From a bacterium HR33 (GTDB taxonomy: Bacteria > Gemmatimonadota > Gemmatimonadetes > Gemmatimonadales > GWC2-71-9), in assembly GCA_002923375.1 (NCBI GenBank), contig BEIJ01000001.1, positions 682,001 through 746,000 on the forward strand: a DNA stretch of 64,000 nucleotides, read 5' to 3'. Positions within the stretch are counted from its first letter, which is position 1, and every line of letters begins with the position of its first letter. A program made the translations under genes and the position numbers. This document shows positions 17,913-27,936 of the stretch, in pieces. The notes below the pieces were generated by a model. That model saw only the letters and a list, made by a program, of their open reading frames with translations, was not told where the DNA came from and searched no databases.

Positions 17913-17971
17913 TTCCGTGTTTGTGTCCCGCGCTCCGCTAAGGGGTGTTGAATCAGGATAGGTGCGTTGGC

Positions 17972-18226
17972 ATGAAGAAGAAAAAGGCAATTACCCAGCG
18001 CGAACTCCGGAATGATTCCGCCGCGGTGTTGCGCGAGGTTCAGAGAGGCCGGACGTTTGTGGTGACCCGCAACGGCGTTCCGGTAGCCGAGTTGCGTCCG
18101 ATACTCCCTCGGCAGTTTGTCCCGCGGGACGCCATAGCCGATGCTGCTGCGAGAGCCCCCAGAGTAGATGCGGCCCGCTTCCGCGCCGACCTCGACGCTG
18201 TGGTGGAGCAGGTCCCACATGGCTGA
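17972..18226 (+). CDS. Phd/YefM-family antitoxin
   Basis: 84 residues from the ATG at 17972 (KKKKAITQRELR...). The N-terminal half, ITQRELRNDSAAVLREVQRGRTFVVTRNGVPVAEL, is the Phd/YefM DNA-binding and dimerisation fold. The C-terminal tail (about 50-84) would wrap the toxin. It overlaps the toxin gene by 8 bases, as usual for such pairs. An in-frame TTG at 17945 would add nine residues without better support. Expected function: neutralises the toxin and represses the operon. Confidence 0.85.
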   Translation: MKKKKAITQRELRNDSAAVLREVQRGRTFVVTRNGVPVAELRPILPRQFVPRDAIADAAARAPRVDAARFRADLDAVVEQVPHG

Positions 18227-18620
18227 GCCGGTTCGCGGGTTGCTGGATACATCGGTCGTCATAGATCACGACGTGATCGACCCTGCGGCGCTTCCGGACG
18301 AGTCGGCCATCTCGGCGGTAACGCTGGCCGAGCTTGCTGCGGGACCGCACGCCACGGAAGACACCGAGGAGCGGGCTCGACGCCAGCACAGGCTGGAGTG
18401 GGCGGTCGGCACGTGGGACCCTCTGCCCTTTGACGCCCAGGCTGCGCGCATGTACGGTCTCGTGTTTGCCATGGTGAAGGCCTCGGGGAGACAGGCTCGC
18501 AGTCGTCTTGCCGATCTCTTGATCGCCGCCACTGCTGCCGCAAACGGGCTGCCGCTTTACACCCGGAATCCAGAGGATTTCGCCGGGTTGGAGAGGGTGG
18601 TTGACGTAAAGGCCGTCTAA
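18219..18620 (+). CDS. PIN-domain ribonuclease toxin (VapC type)
   Basis: 133 residues from the ATG at 18219 inside the end of the antitoxin gene. PIN acidic residues are in place: LLDTSVVID (first Asp), ISAVTLAELAAG (Glu), SRLADLLIAATA (Asp), with the usual ending YTRNPEDFAGL. VapC toxins are Mg2+-dependent RNases that cut tRNA or rRNA. The partner is of Phd/YefM type rather than classical VapB, a common mix. An upstream ATG at 18168 would add 17 residues with no PIN features. Confidence 0.88.
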   Translation: MAEPVRGLLDTSVVIDHDVIDPAALPDESAISAVTLAELAAGPHATEDTEERARRQHRLEWAVGTWDPLPFDAQAARMYGLVFAMVKASGRQARSRLADLLIAATAAANGLPLYTRNPEDFAGLERVVDVKAV

Positions 18621-18708
18621 GAACCCTCCGGCCGGCCGCGCTCTTAGATCACTACCGTCTCTCGGGCCGCCGCTTCTAGACGGCGGGACCGCGCGCCAAA
18701 TTGGTATC

Positions 18709-20046
18709 GTGCTAGACCGACGCTCTGGTTCCCGTACCGCTCTTCGGGTCTATCCGTCTTGGATCGAGGCGGCGGCGGAGGTTTTGTCCAGAACCTTGTC
18801 TTCTCCGCTCCCTGCCGACCGCGTCCTCCAGCAGTTCTTCCGGGAACACCGCCGGATGGGAAAGCGGGATCGCGCTTTTGTTGCGGAGGCGGTCTTTGGC
18901 GTGCTCCGCTGGTGGAGAAGGCTGCGGCACGCGGCGGGCGAGCGGGCCGAGGATCGCAAGTTGCTGGTCCTTTTGTATCTCGAGCTCTTCGGCGACGGCG
19001 ACTCCGCGCTCGATCTTCCCGTGGCCCCCGGCGAGCGCTCGGCGCTGGAAGATGCCGTGTTGCGGTTCCGGGAGCCGGCGCTGCCGCACGATCCGGTCGC
19101 CGGCATCGGGATCGTCCATAGTCTCCCGGACTGGTTGGTTGCCGCATGGCTCGAGACGTTGCCGCAGGAAGTGGTGGAGGCTCGGTGCAAGGCGTTGAAG
19201 GAACCGGCGCCCCTCGCCGTTCGGGCGAACCCTCTGAAGGCCGATCGCGACGCCGTACAGCGGCGGTTGCTCGAGGAAGGCTTTCCGAGTCGCCCCGCGT
19301 TTTACAGTCCGCTGGGTCTGGTGCTCGAGGGCAAGGGGTTCGTGTACGGTACCGGTTCGTTTCGCGAGGGGTGGTTCGAGGTACAGGACGAAGGGAGTCA
19401 ATTGATCGGTTTTCTGGCCGAAGCGAAGCCCGGGCAGGTGGTGGTGGACGGATGTGCGGGCGGCGGAGGAAAGACTTTGCACTTGGCGGCCATGATGGAG
19501 GATCGGGGTGAGCTTTATGCTTTCGATGTGAGCGGGTCGCGCCTGCGGCAGCTTGCAGCTCGTGCCCGCCGGGCCGGTGTGCGAAGCGTCCGGGTACAGG
19601 TTTTGCCTCGCGGTGAATGGGCGGGCGGAAGTCGGTCCGCCTTGGATGAGCTTCGAGGCAGGGCGGACGTGGTGTTGGTGGATGCGCCTTGCAGCGGCAC
19701 CGGGGTATTGCGCCGCAATCCGGAGGCTGCGTGGAAGCTCACGGGCGAGCGTATCGGCCAGCTGGTGCGGGAGCAGCAGGCGATTCTGGAGGCTTACGCT
19801 CCGCTGGTGAGGCCGGGCGGCCGGCTGGTGTATGCCACTTGTTCTTTGTTGCCGCAGGAGAACGAAGCCGTGGTGGAGCGGTTTTTGGAGTGCCATCCCG
19901 AGTTCGCGCTGCAGTCGGCGGTGGCAGTCCTGGAACGTCAGGGTATTTCGGTGCCCGGGCAGTACGACCTCTTTTTGCGCTTGGACCCGGCGGTGCACGG
20001 GACTGATGGGTTCTTCGGGGCGGTGCTCATCCGGAAGTCCGATTGA
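18709..20046 (+). CDS. RsmB/NSUN-family RNA m5C methyltransferase
   Basis: 445 residues. The N-terminal third is NusB-like (MGKRDRAFVAEAVFGVLRWWRRL), followed by a Rossmann methyltransferase domain. Motif I is VVDGCAGGGGKTLHLAAMM. The two conserved cysteines are in DAPCSGTGVLRRNPEA (motif IV) and YATCSLLPQENE (motif VI, the nucleophile). It probably modifies a cytosine in 16S rRNA or tRNA with S-adenosylmethionine. The GTG at 18709 is the first usable start and keeps the N-terminal domain whole. RsmB is the closest known type by domain layout, but the exact target site is not proven. Confidence 0.88.
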   Translation: MLDRRSGSRTALRVYPSWIEAAAEVLSRTLSSPLPADRVLQQFFREHRRMGKRDRAFVAEAVFGVLRWWRRLRHAAGERAEDRKLLVLLYLELFGDGDSALDLPVAPGERSALEDAVLRFREPALPHDPVAGIGIVHSLPDWLVAAWLETLPQEVVEARCKALKEPAPLAVRANPLKADRDAVQRRLLEEGFPSRPAFYSPLGLVLEGKGFVYGTGSFREGWFEVQDEGSQLIGFLAEAKPGQVVVDGCAGGGGKTLHLAAMMEDRGELYAFDVSGSRLRQLAARARRAGVRSVRVQVLPRGEWAGGSRSALDELRGRADVVLVDAPCSGTGVLRRNPEAAWKLTGERIGQLVREQQAILEAYAPLVRPGGRLVYATCSLLPQENEAVVERFLECHPEFALQSAVAVLERQGISVPGQYDLFLRLDPAVHGTDGFFGAVLIRKSD

Positions 20047-20065
20047 AAGGTTTCCCAGCTTCCTG

Positions 20066-20094
20066 TTGCGCCGGCGGACCAGAGGGGGTACAAT
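20066..20094 (+). promoter_or_regulatory. Candidate promoter of the hybrid histidine kinase gene
   Basis: A TACAAT -10 box (20089-20094) with TTGCGC 17 bases upstream (20066-20071). It lies between the methyltransferase stop and the AGGAG at 20129, so the kinase can be transcribed on its own. Confidence 0.45.
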
Positions 20095-20190
20095 TAAGGT
20101 TGGCTTGAGCGCAGTCATATTTCTTTTCAGGAGCAGCTAATTCCACTCTCCAAGATAGGGGATCGCCCCACCCGCAGCCGGCGACGGGTA

Positions 20191-23100
20191 TTGGTTCTAC
20201 ACCAGGATCCCGAAGTTCGGGCTTCCATTGTGCGCCGGCTCGAGGATCGGGGTTACGAAGTTTTGGAAGCCTCCGCTCCCGACGAGCTCACCGCGCAAGA
20301 ACTCGTGAGCCTAGACTGCACTATCATGAGCGCGGCGCTGGTGGAAGCTGTGCGGGGTCGATTCGAAAGGAACGGAGGAACCCGAGAGGCCGCTGTCAAA
20401 GTCCCCATTTTGGTTTTGCCTGCGGGGTCGGCCAAGGCTCCGCACACTGCGGAGCCGGCCCCTTCTTCCGAAGTGCGAGGATACATTCCGTGGCCCGCCG
20501 ATGGCGAGTTGTTACTGGGGAGCGTGGAGTCCGCGATTGCGAGCTTCCGCAGGGAGCGGCAGTTACAGCGGTTGGTCGAGGATACTTTTTCCCGCACCGG
20601 AAGGGATTTCTTCGCCGCCGCGGTCCGTTTTCTGGGTGAAGAACTCGGCGCCGACGCCAGCATCGTTGCGGAACTGGCAGAGAATCACCCCGGACGCGCC
20701 AGGACCCTGGCATACTGGCGCGACGGCCGGCTCGAAGAAAACTTCGAATACGACTTGGCGGGCACACCCTGCGAAAACGTGGTGGGGAAGGGTTTCTGCC
20801 TCTACCCCGACGCAGTGACCCGGCTGTTTCCCGAAGATCCCCGGCTGCGCCATGAGGGCGCTGCAGCCTACATGGGCGAACCAATGTTCGGATCACGGGG
20901 CCAGCCACTAGGTTTGATAAACGCCGTATTTCGCCGTCCGCTGCATCACGGCGCAGGCGAATATGCTACGCTCTTTCGACTCCTCGCCACTCGCGCCGCA
21001 GCGGAACTGGAGCGGGAGCGCGCGGTCGAGTTTCTGGCGGAGAACGAACAGAAATTCGCGGCGCTGTTCAGAAACTCCCCCATACCCACCGTACTCGTGC
21101 GCTTGAGGGATCGGGTCTTGTTGGACGCCAACCGCGCATGGCTGGAACTTTTCGGCTTGGAGTACGGGGACGTAGTGGGAAGGAATACCGCCGATCTCCC
21201 TATTCGAGTGGACGAGGACGCGAGGCATCGGCTCGCCGAGAAGCTCGCTGCCGGCCAATCGGCGCGAAATGTCGAGCTACGGGTGTCCACGGATCGGGGC
21301 GAGCGGTGGGTGTTGAGCTCCTTCGACGTGGTCACGGTCGGGCCCGAGCCGTTAGTCATCTCGACCGTACACGACATCACCGATCTCCGCGCCGCCCAGA
21401 GAGAGCTGAGGGAGAGCGAGGAGCGTTTCCGCCGGCTGATAGAGTACGCTCCTGAAGCGGTGGTGCTGCTGGATGTGGAGAGGGGCAAGTTCGTCTTCGC
21501 CAACCGGGCGGCGGAAGAATTGTTCAAGCTTTCCGCCCAGGAGTTACTGCGGCGGGGGCCCGTGGAGCTGAGCCCCGAGGTTCAGCCGGACGGGCGGCGC
21601 TCGGAGGAAAAGGCGGCGGAGTTGATCGCCCGTGCCGTCGCCGGGGAGGCGCCGGTCTTCGAGTGGGTGCATCGGGACGGGGAGGGGAAGGATGTCTTTT
21701 GCGAAGTGCGGCTGCTGCGGCTGGATCTGGGGGGCCGCGTAATCATACGCGGCAGCCTATTGGACATATCGGAACGGAAGGTGGCTGAGGCTCGGATGCA
21801 CCGGCTGAACCGGGCATACGAGGTCTTGCGACTCACCACCGACGCAATCCTGCAGGAGCCGGATGCGGCGAGATTGCTGGACGCGGTTTGCCGGACTGCG
21901 GTGGAGGTAGGCCGGTTCGCTTTGGCCTGGGTGGGGCTGGCAGACAGCGGCGGCAAGCTGTCCGTTGTCGCTCACGCCGGAGCCGATCCCGAAACCCTGA
22001 GGATACTTCGCGATCTGGTGGAGGGTCCCGCTCCCGACTGTTCTTTCACCTTCCATGCGTTGGACCGAGGTGAGCACTCAGTCTGTCTCGACATCGCTCG
22101 GGACGAGCGCGCCGCCGGGTGGAGGGCCGCCGCGCTGGAACGAGGCTACGCGAGCATGGCTTCTTTCCCCATTCGGGTGAGCGGGCGAGTGGCGGGCACT
22201 CTGAACCTCTACTCCACAGAAGCGCAGTTTTCGGACGCGGACGAGCTCCGGCTCTGGGACGAGCTGGCAGCGGATTTGGGCTTGGCTCTGGAGATTCACG
22301 AGAGGGAGCGCCGGCGCCTCGAGGCCGAGGAGGAACTGCGCCGGAACGAAGAGCGCTTCCGGCGGCTCATCGAGCACGCGCCGGACATGATCCACGTGAT
22401 CGACAATCGAGGAACGCTACTCTTCCAGAGCCCTTCCGGGGAGCAGGCTTTGGGATACGCGGCCGAGGAGCGCCTGGGCAGGAACGTGTTCGAGTTGATC
22501 CACCCGGAAGATTTGGAGCGAGCGGCTTCCGCCTTGCGCGAAGCGGTGGAGCGTCCGGGAAAGGTGGTGACGGTGGAGTACCGGTTGCGCCACAAAGACG
22601 GAAGCTGGCGGATCCTGGAGTCGGTGGGACGCAGTCTCCCGGAACTGGCTCCCGGAGGGTTTATAGTAATCAACTCCCGGGATGTCACCGATAACCGGCG
22701 GCTCGAGGAGCAATTTCTCCAGGCCCAGAAGATGGAGGCCGTGGGGCGGCTGGCGGGAGGTGTGGCGCACGATTTCAACAACTTGCTCACCGTGATTCTA
22801 GGCAATGCGGAGCTTTGGGAGTCGAACAGCCAGCTGCCCGCCGAGGCGAGGGAGGCTTTCCGAGAGATCCGCGAGAGCGCGGAGCGGGCCGCGTCGTTGA
22901 CCCGGCAGCTTCTGGCGTTCAGCCGCAGGCAGGTGATGCAACTGCGGGAGCTGGATCTCAACGAGGTCGTGACGGGCATGGCGCGGATGCTAAGGAGAAT
23001 CATAGGGGAGGACATAGACCTCGGCCTGGAATTGGGGGCCGATCGCCTGCCGATCAGGGCCGATCCGGCGATGCTGGAGCAGGTTTTGTTGAATCTGGCG

Positions 23101-23850
23101 GTCAACGCCCGCGATGCCATGCCCCAAGGAGGGGCGCTTCGGATCGAGACTGCCCTGGCGGATCTCTCGGAGCCGCAAGCGGAGCTGGACGAACCACCTC
23201 AGGGCCGGTATGCCCTGCTTCGCGTGACCGATACCGGCACCGGCATTCCCCCCGAGTATTTGCCGAGGATCTTCGAGCCGTTTTTCACTACCAAGGAAGC
23301 CGGCAAGGGGACCGGTTTGGGCTTGGCCACGGTTTACGGTGTGGTGAGGCAGCACGGTGGAACGGTTCGGGTTCGAAGCCGCGTCGGCCAGGGGACCACT
23401 TTCGAGATTTTCTTGCCTCTCCGCAAGGAGTCGGTTACTGCAGCCGGTGCGGAGGAGGTTAGGCCGAGGCCTAAAGGAGGCTCGGAGACGGTGTTGCTCG
23501 TCGAGGACGATCCCGATGTCCGGTCCACGGTTCGGACCATTTTGGAACGGAGCGGGTATCGGGTGCTGGCGGCGTCGAACGCTGCGGAGGCGCAAAGTTT
23601 GTGGAAGGAGCGCGGCGCCGAGATCGATCTCGTCATTACCGATCTGGTCATGCCCGGGGGAATGAGCGGATTGCAGCTGGCTCAGAGCTTGCGGAGCGAT
23701 CGGCCGGGTCTGAAGGTGCTGTACGTGAGCGGGTACAGCGCGGACTTCGCGGGCCGAAAGATCGAGCTTGGACCGGGGGAGCGATTCTTGCAGAAGCCGT
23801 TCACTTTGGATTCCCTTTTGGAGGCGGTGCGGGGCGCTTTGGATGGGTGA
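20191..23850 (+). CDS. Multi-PAS/GAF hybrid sensor histidine kinase with receiver domain
   Basis: At least 1219 residues and soluble. In order: a degenerate receiver-like domain (1-125), a GAF-like domain (about 127-280), PAS (285-400), PAS (410-530), GAF (535-700), PAS with PAC (715-840), HisKA with His860 in [11 protein letters not shown], HATPase_c (about 955-1080, DTGTGIPPE and GKGTGLGL), and a C-terminal receiver with Asp1151 in VITDLVMP. It should autophosphorylate and pass phosphate to its own receiver or a separate regulator. The TTG at 20191 truncates the first beta strand. The frame is open back to 20098, and an ATT at 20140 lies 6 bases after AGGAG, so the true start may be there. 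The signal sensed is unknown. Confidence 0.9.
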   Translation: MVLHQDPEVRASIVRRLEDRGYEVLEASAPDELTAQELVSLDCTIMSAALVEAVRGRFERNGGTREAAVKVPILVLPAGSAKAPHTAEPAPSSEVRGYIPWPADGELLLGSVESAIASFRRERQLQRLVEDTFSRTGRDFFAAAVRFLGEELGADASIVAELAENHPGRARTLAYWRDGRLEENFEYDLAGTPCENVVGKGFCLYPDAVTRLFPEDPRLRHEGAAAYMGEPMFGSRGQPLGLINAVFRRPLHHGAGEYATLFRLLATRAAAELERERAVEFLAENEQKFAALFRNSPIPTVLVRLRDRVLLDANRAWLELFGLEYGDVVGRNTADLPIRVDEDARHRLAEKLAAGQSARNVELRVSTDRGERWVLSSFDVVTVGPEPLVISTVHDITDLRAAQRELRESEERFRRLIEYAPEAVVLLDVERGKFVFANRAAEELFKLSAQELLRRGPVELSPEVQPDGRRSEEKAAELIARAVAGEAPVFEWVHRDGEGKDVFCEVRLLRLDLGGRVIIRGSLLDISERKVAEARMHRLNRAYEVLRLTTDAILQEPDAARLLDAVCRTAVEVGRFALAWVGLADSGGKLSVVAHAGADPETLRILRDLVEGPAPDCSFTFHALDRGEHSVCLDIARDERAAGWRAAALERGYASMASFPIRVSGRVAGTLNLYSTEAQFSDADELRLWDELAADLGLALEIHERERRRLEAEEELRRNEERFRRLIEHAPDMIHVIDNRGTLLFQSPSGEQALGYAAEERLGRNVFELIHPEDLERAASALREAVERPGKVVTVEYRLRHKDGSWRILESVGRSLPELAPGGFIVINSRDVTDNRRLEEQFLQAQKMEAVGRLAGGVAHDFNNLLTVILGNAELWESNSQLPAEAREAFREIRESAERAASLTRQLLAFSRRQVMQLRELDLNEVVTGMARMLRRIIGEDIDLGLELGADRLPIRADPAMLEQVLLNLAVNARDAMPQGGALRIETALADLSEPQAELDEPPQGRYALLRVTDTGTGIPPEYLPRIFEPFFTTKEAGKGTGLGLATVYGVVRQHGGTVRVRSRVGQGTTFEIFLPLRKESVTAAGAEEVRPRPKGGSETVLLVEDDPDVRSTVRTILERSGYRVLAASNAAEAQSLWKERGAEIDLVITDLVMPGGMSGLQLAQSLRSDRPGLKVLYVSGYSADFAGRKIELGPGERFLQKPFTLDSLLEAVRGALDG

Positions 23851-24034
23851 GTGCGATCGTCAGATCCCGCACCGAGGCGGAACAGACCCCTCGCCCTGCA
23901 CCAGCCCCACAAGCTCCGCATCCGAACGCTCGAGATAAGCCCTGCAAACTTCAGGATCGCCAAACCGCGGACCAATGCGCTTATGCCGAACTCCCTATCG
24001 ACAAACGCAGCCTTAAGTTGTAGTCTTGCGAGTG

Positions 24035-24700
24035 ATGACTCACCCCCCTACACCGCCGGGCCGATTTCCCACGCCACCTCCGCCGCGAAAACGCGACGCC
24101 CAGAGCACCCGCGAAAAACTGGTTCGCGCAGCGCTGGACCTCTTTACCAGCCAGGGCTACCATGAAACCACCACGCCCCAAATCGCACGCCGCGCCGGGA
24201 TCGCCGAAGGCACCATCTACCGCCACTTCAGCAGCAAGGAACAGCTGCTGAACGAGATCTACCGCGCCGCCGCCAGATTGTTCATCCAAAGCATAAAAGA
24301 CACATCACCCACCGCTCCCTGCCGCGAACGCCTGGAAACGATCGCCAAAAGCTGGCGCACCATCGCCCACTACAACCCCAACGCCGCACGGCTGGTCTTC
24401 CAGAGCCAGATCAAACCGCTCCTCGACCCCAGGAGCAGAGAAACTGAAAACGAGCTCAAATCCGAGATCGAGAAAATCATCGCGGCGGGAAAAGCTTCAG
24501 GTCAGGTGAGAGTGGGATCGGCCGAAACCTGGGCCGCCGTATGGCTCCGCGTGATCGCCCTGATGCTGGAACGCACCGCCGACAAAACCTGGCCCCCGGA
24601 CCAACCCGCATCCCAAAACGCCATCGACGCGGCCTGGCTGGCAATCGCCGCGAACCAGACAACTGCTAGCGCCGCTCCGACAACTCCACCACCTCCATGA
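24035..24700 (+). CDS. TetR-family transcriptional regulator
   Basis: 221 residues from the ATG at 24035. After a proline-rich leader, REKLVRAALDLFTSQGYHETTTPQIARRAGIAEGTIYRHFSSKEQLL is a textbook TetR helix-turn-helix (about residues 25-72). The C-terminal ligand domain contains YNPNAARLVFQSQ and ends in a low-complexity Pro/Thr tail. It probably represses a nearby or own promoter in response to a small ligand. The stop lies 35 bases inside the 3' end of the convergent peptidase gene. Its target is not evident. Confidence 0.88.
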   Translation: MTHPPTPPGRFPTPPPPRKRDAQSTREKLVRAALDLFTSQGYHETTTPQIARRAGIAEGTIYRHFSSKEQLLNEIYRAAARLFIQSIKDTSPTAPCRERLETIAKSWRTIAHYNPNAARLVFQSQIKPLLDPRSRETENELKSEIEKIIAAGKASGQVRVGSAETWAAVWLRVIALMLERTADKTWPPDQPASQNAIDAAWLAIAANQTTASAAPTTPPPP

Positions 24701-26294
24701 GCAAGGTACCGCCGGGGTCCAACCACACCCGCACCGGACGATCCCGCAAGCGGCGCTCCACCTCCGACTGCCAGCCGCTTACCCGCACCACGAACTCCTC
24801 AGCCCCACCTCCCTCGAACTCCACCCTCACCGGCAACCGCAGAGCAAAACTCCCCCAGCGCTCCTCCTGCATCTGCCGCACGCGCAACACCAAGCTGCCG
24901 TCCCGATACGCCCACTCCGCACTCAGGCGCGGATAACCGGGTTGCAACAACCACTGCTCGAAAAACCAACCCAACGATCTCCCCGACACTTCCTCCATTA
25001 CGCGCTGAAAATCCGCCGACAAGACGGAAGAGTCCCGGAACCGGCGGTAGTAGCCCCTGAGACCCGCCAAAAAGACGCTGTCGCCCAATTCGGCCCGCAA
25101 CATGTGCAGCACCCACGCCGCCTTGGGATAAGTATTCGCGTTCAACAGGTCCAGCAACACCTTCTGCGCCGTATCTATGATCGGCCGATCCACCACGTCC
25201 GAGAGGAAATAAACTCTCCGATTCCGCTCCATTGCCTCCCGGAATCGAGGCACCTCGCCCACCTGCTCGAAAAACATGGGACCCAAATAACTGGCGAAAC
25301 CTTCGGACAGCCACAAATGATGCCAGTCCCCCGGGGTTACCGCATCGCCGAACCACTGATGGGCGATCTCGTGCGCCACCGTCTCTTCGCTCAGCGACTG
25401 ATCCCTGAAACCCGACTCGGCGTAAAAGATGGCTGTGCTGTTTTCCATACCGCCGAACCGAGTGGACGACTCCACATGCGCCAGCTTCTCATAGGGAAAA
25501 GGACCGATCAGGCGGCTGTAAACCTCCAGCATCTTCCCCACCCGCCGGAACGGCCCGGTAACCGCAAAGGCGGAGTCTTCGGCGTAAACCCAAAGCGTCT
25601 GGGCGATGCCGTCGGTGGTCCCCAGCGCCGCCACGCTCAGGCTGGCGGCTCCGATCACCATGGTGTACGTCGGTATCGGCCGCGAGATCGCCCAGCGCCA
25701 CCGGGTCCGCCCTCCCTCGAGCGTATCCAAGCCCACCAAAGCGCCGTTGGCGACCGCGCGCCAGCCGGACGGCACTTCCACGGAAAACTCCGCCGTGGCC
25801 TTGTCGCTGGGGTGATCCTCTCCCGGAAACCAGTGGCGCGCCCGGTTGGGCCAGTTGTCCGCAAAGACCACCCGCCGGCCGTGACGGTTACTACCCACGA
25901 TCAAACCGTCCCGCGGGCGGCCGCGGTAGTAGACCGTCACCTCGGAAGTATCACCCGGCGAGCCCGCGACCGGCACCAAGAGCAGCCAGCCCCCGCCAGA
26001 ACTCTTCACCAGCCGCCAGCCCTGGGCAGTTCCGCTCCGTTGAGCCGCCGGGATTTTGCCGGCGGCGCCTACGATGGAGTCGATGGCGAATACGCTGTCG
26101 AAATCCAGACGCAAAGGCCCCCCGCCCTCCACCATTACATAACGCACCGCGGCCGAAGCCCGGATCGTGCGCCCCGTGTCCGGAAGCTCCACCGCTATGC
26201 GGTAATGAAGGATCTCCTGCTCGGGCCTGAGAGAATCGTCCGCCACCGAGAGCAGTTGAGCGGTCTGAACCAATGCGAGGGTAAGGGCGAGCAT
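24666..26294 (-). CDS. M1-family zinc metallopeptidase (aminopeptidase N-like)
   Basis: 542 residues from the ATG at 26294, which begins a signal peptide (MLALTLALVQTAQLLS). An upstream in-frame ATG at 26423 would place 43 basic residues before it and run into the opposite gene. Domain order is an N-terminal beta domain, then a gluzincin domain with the GGMENS exopeptidase motif (281-286), HEIAHQW (308-314) and the third zinc ligand Glu331 in WLSEGFASY, then a helical region. It removes N-terminal residues from peptides, probably in the periplasm. It is shorter than PepN because the C-terminal helical domain is reduced. Confidence 0.9.
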   Translation of the reverse strand: MLALTLALVQTAQLLSVADDSLRPEQEILHYRIAVELPDTGRTIRASAAVRYVMVEGGGPLRLDFDSVFAIDSIVGAAGKIPAAQRSGTAQGWRLVKSSGGGWLLLVPVAGSPGDTSEVTVYYRGRPRDGLIVGSNRHGRRVVFADNWPNRARHWFPGEDHPSDKATAEFSVEVPSGWRAVANGALVGLDTLEGGRTRWRWAISRPIPTYTMVIGAASLSVAALGTTDGIAQTLWVYAEDSAFAVTGPFRRVGKMLEVYSRLIGPFPYEKLAHVESSTRFGGMENSTAIFYAESGFRDQSLSEETVAHEIAHQWFGDAVTPGDWHHLWLSEGFASYLGPMFFEQVGEVPRFREAMERNRRVYFLSDVVDRPIIDTAQKVLLDLLNANTYPKAAWVLHMLRAELGDSVFLAGLRGYYRRFRDSSVLSADFQRVMEEVSGRSLGWFFEQWLLQPGYPRLSAEWAYRDGSLVLRVRQMQEERWGSFALRLPVRVEFEGGGAEEFVVRVSGWQSEVERRLRDRPVRVWLDPGGTLLMEVVELSERR

Positions 26295-26410
26295 CGCCCT
26301 GAAAACTGAACACTCCGCTCGATCTTGAAAAGTGCGCCGGTCGCTCTGGACACGGGCCCGGGAACCGAAGTAACGTTGTCGCGTTTTAAACCCAAACCGG
26401 AGATTGGACC

Positions 26411-27760
26411 GTGACCGCTCCAACCGGCATTCCTCAACGAGAATCCTGGGCCACCCGGGCAGGCTTCATCTTGGCTGCTGTGGGATCGGCCGTGGGCTTG
26501 GGCAACATGTGGCGCTTCTCCTACATAGCTTCGGAAGGAGGAGGAGCGGCCTTTGTCCTGCTGTACCTAGTGATAGTGCTCATCGTCGGCATCCCCCTCA
26601 TGACCGCCGAGTTCGTGGTGGGCCGGATGTCTCAAGAATCGCCCGCCCGGGCTTTGAAGCGCCTGGGAGGAAAAGCGTGGGCTCCGCTGGGCTGGCTCTT
26701 CGTCTTCTGCGGCCTGGGGATTTTGTCCTATTACTCCGTGATCGCCGGCTGGACCATGCGCTACGCGGTGGACGCCGTGCGGAACGCCATACCGGAGGAC
26801 ACGGCTGCGTACTTTGCTCAAGTCTCGAGCGGCGGCGACGCGGTAATAGCCCACCTCATTTTCATGGCCATCACCGTCTACATCGTCGCCTCGGGAGTAA
26901 AGAAAGGAATCGAGCGGGCCAGCCTGATCATGATGCCGCTTCTGTTCCTGATCCTTATAGGCCTCGCCCTTTGGGCCGCGACGCTGCCCGGAGGAGGGGC
27001 GGGCTACGCCTACTACCTGAAGCCGGATCTCCGCAGACTGCTCGAGCCCGAGATCTTGGCCGACGCCGCGGGTCAAGCTTTCTTCTCGCTCAGCCTGGGC
27101 ATGGGCGCGCTGATGACCTACGCCTCATACTTGAAGTCCGAAGAGAACCTGGGCCGGGAAGCGGCAACCGTGGCCTTCGCCGATACCGGGGTGGCCTTCG
27201 TAGCCGGTCTCGTGGTATTCCCGGTCATCTTCAGCTTCGGCCTCACCGATCAGGTCTCTGAAAGCACGGTCGGCGCGCTGTTCATCTCGCTCCCCAAAGG
27301 CTTCGAGCTCCTAGGCCGGCTGGGAGATTACATCGACACCGCATTCTTCGTGATGCTCTTCTTCGCCGCCCTCACCTCCGCGATATCCCTGTTGGAAGTG
27401 GTGGTGGCGGCGCTGGTGGATGTCTGGAACCTTCCCCGCCGGGCCACCGCCATAGGCGCCGGCGCCGGGATCGCCCTGTTGGGCCTCCCGTCCGCGTACG
27501 ACACCGACATCCTGGGCGCTTCGGACCAGCTGGTGGGAAACTTTCTCCTGGTGGTGGGCGGGTTCTTCACCGCCCTGCTGGTGGGCTACAAGCTTCTTAC
27601 CCAGGCGGACGCCGAGCTTTCCAAGGGGCTGGCGAACCAAACGCTGCGCCGCCGGTGGGCGATGCTGATCCGCTACGCCGTGCCGGTGATCCTGTTAGGC
27701 GTAATAGCGAGCGGACTCAGGCCCACCTGGCAGGCGCTGCGCACGCTCTTCGGAGTGTGA
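26411..27760 (+). CDS. Neurotransmitter:sodium symporter (NSS) family transporter
   Basis: 449 residues, about 11-12 transmembrane helices. The first helix carries the diagnostic unwound substrate/Na+ site: RAGFILAAVGSAVGLGNMWRFSY. Later helices include FVFCGLGILSYYSVIAGWTMRY, SLGMGALMTYASYL (helix 6 site) and the ALTSAISLLEVVVAAL region (helix 8 Na2 serines). LeuT-type NSS proteins co-transport an amino acid or amine with Na+. The GTG start follows GGAG 7 bases upstream. The gene is divergent from the M1 peptidase; an inferred link is uptake of released amino acids. Confidence 0.92.
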   Translation: MTAPTGIPQRESWATRAGFILAAVGSAVGLGNMWRFSYIASEGGGAAFVLLYLVIVLIVGIPLMTAEFVVGRMSQESPARALKRLGGKAWAPLGWLFVFCGLGILSYYSVIAGWTMRYAVDAVRNAIPEDTAAYFAQVSSGGDAVIAHLIFMAITVYIVASGVKKGIERASLIMMPLLFLILIGLALWAATLPGGGAGYAYYLKPDLRRLLEPEILADAAGQAFFSLSLGMGALMTYASYLKSEENLGREAATVAFADTGVAFVAGLVVFPVIFSFGLTDQVSESTVGALFISLPKGFELLGRLGDYIDTAFFVMLFFAALTSAISLLEVVVAALVDVWNLPRRATAIGAGAGIALLGLPSAYDTDILGASDQLVGNFLLVVGGFFTALLVGYKLLTQADAELSKGLANQTLRRRWAMLIRYAVPVILLGVIASGLRPTWQALRTLFGV

Positions 27761-27791
27761 CACTAGACACCCGAGGAGCACCACTCATCCA

Positions 27792-27824
27792 CGCGGCGGG
27801 CCCACCAGATGCATGCCCGCCGCG
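27792..27824. terminator. Hairpin between convergent genes (first)
   Basis: A perfect 10-bp inverted repeat, CGCGGCGGGC (27792-27801) with GCCCGCCGCG (27815-27824), and a 13-base loop. It lies 32 bases after the symporter stop. No T tract follows on the plus strand, so termination is uncertain. Confidence 0.45.
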
Positions 27825-27859
27825 CTACCCGACCCCGGAAGAACCCGCTGAGGATGCCG

Positions 27860-27894
27860 TTGACGCCGTGAACGATCGCCATTCACGGCGTCAA
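27860..27894. terminator. Perfect inverted repeat between convergent genes (second)
   Basis: TTGACGCCGTGAA (27860-27872) and its exact complement (27882-27894) flank a 9-base loop, between the stops of the symporter (plus) and the hydrolase (minus). It has no T run, so it may be a factor-dependent terminator, an RNA-stabilising hairpin or a protein site. Confidence 0.45.
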
Positions 27895-27936
27895 TAGGCA
27901 AGGACGGTGAAAGCGCTGAGAAAAGCTTAAGGGCTA

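Noticed and set aside
26295-26423. Longer M1 peptidase start at 26423
   Set aside because: It would place 43 Arg-rich residues before a clear signal peptide and overlap the divergent symporter start.
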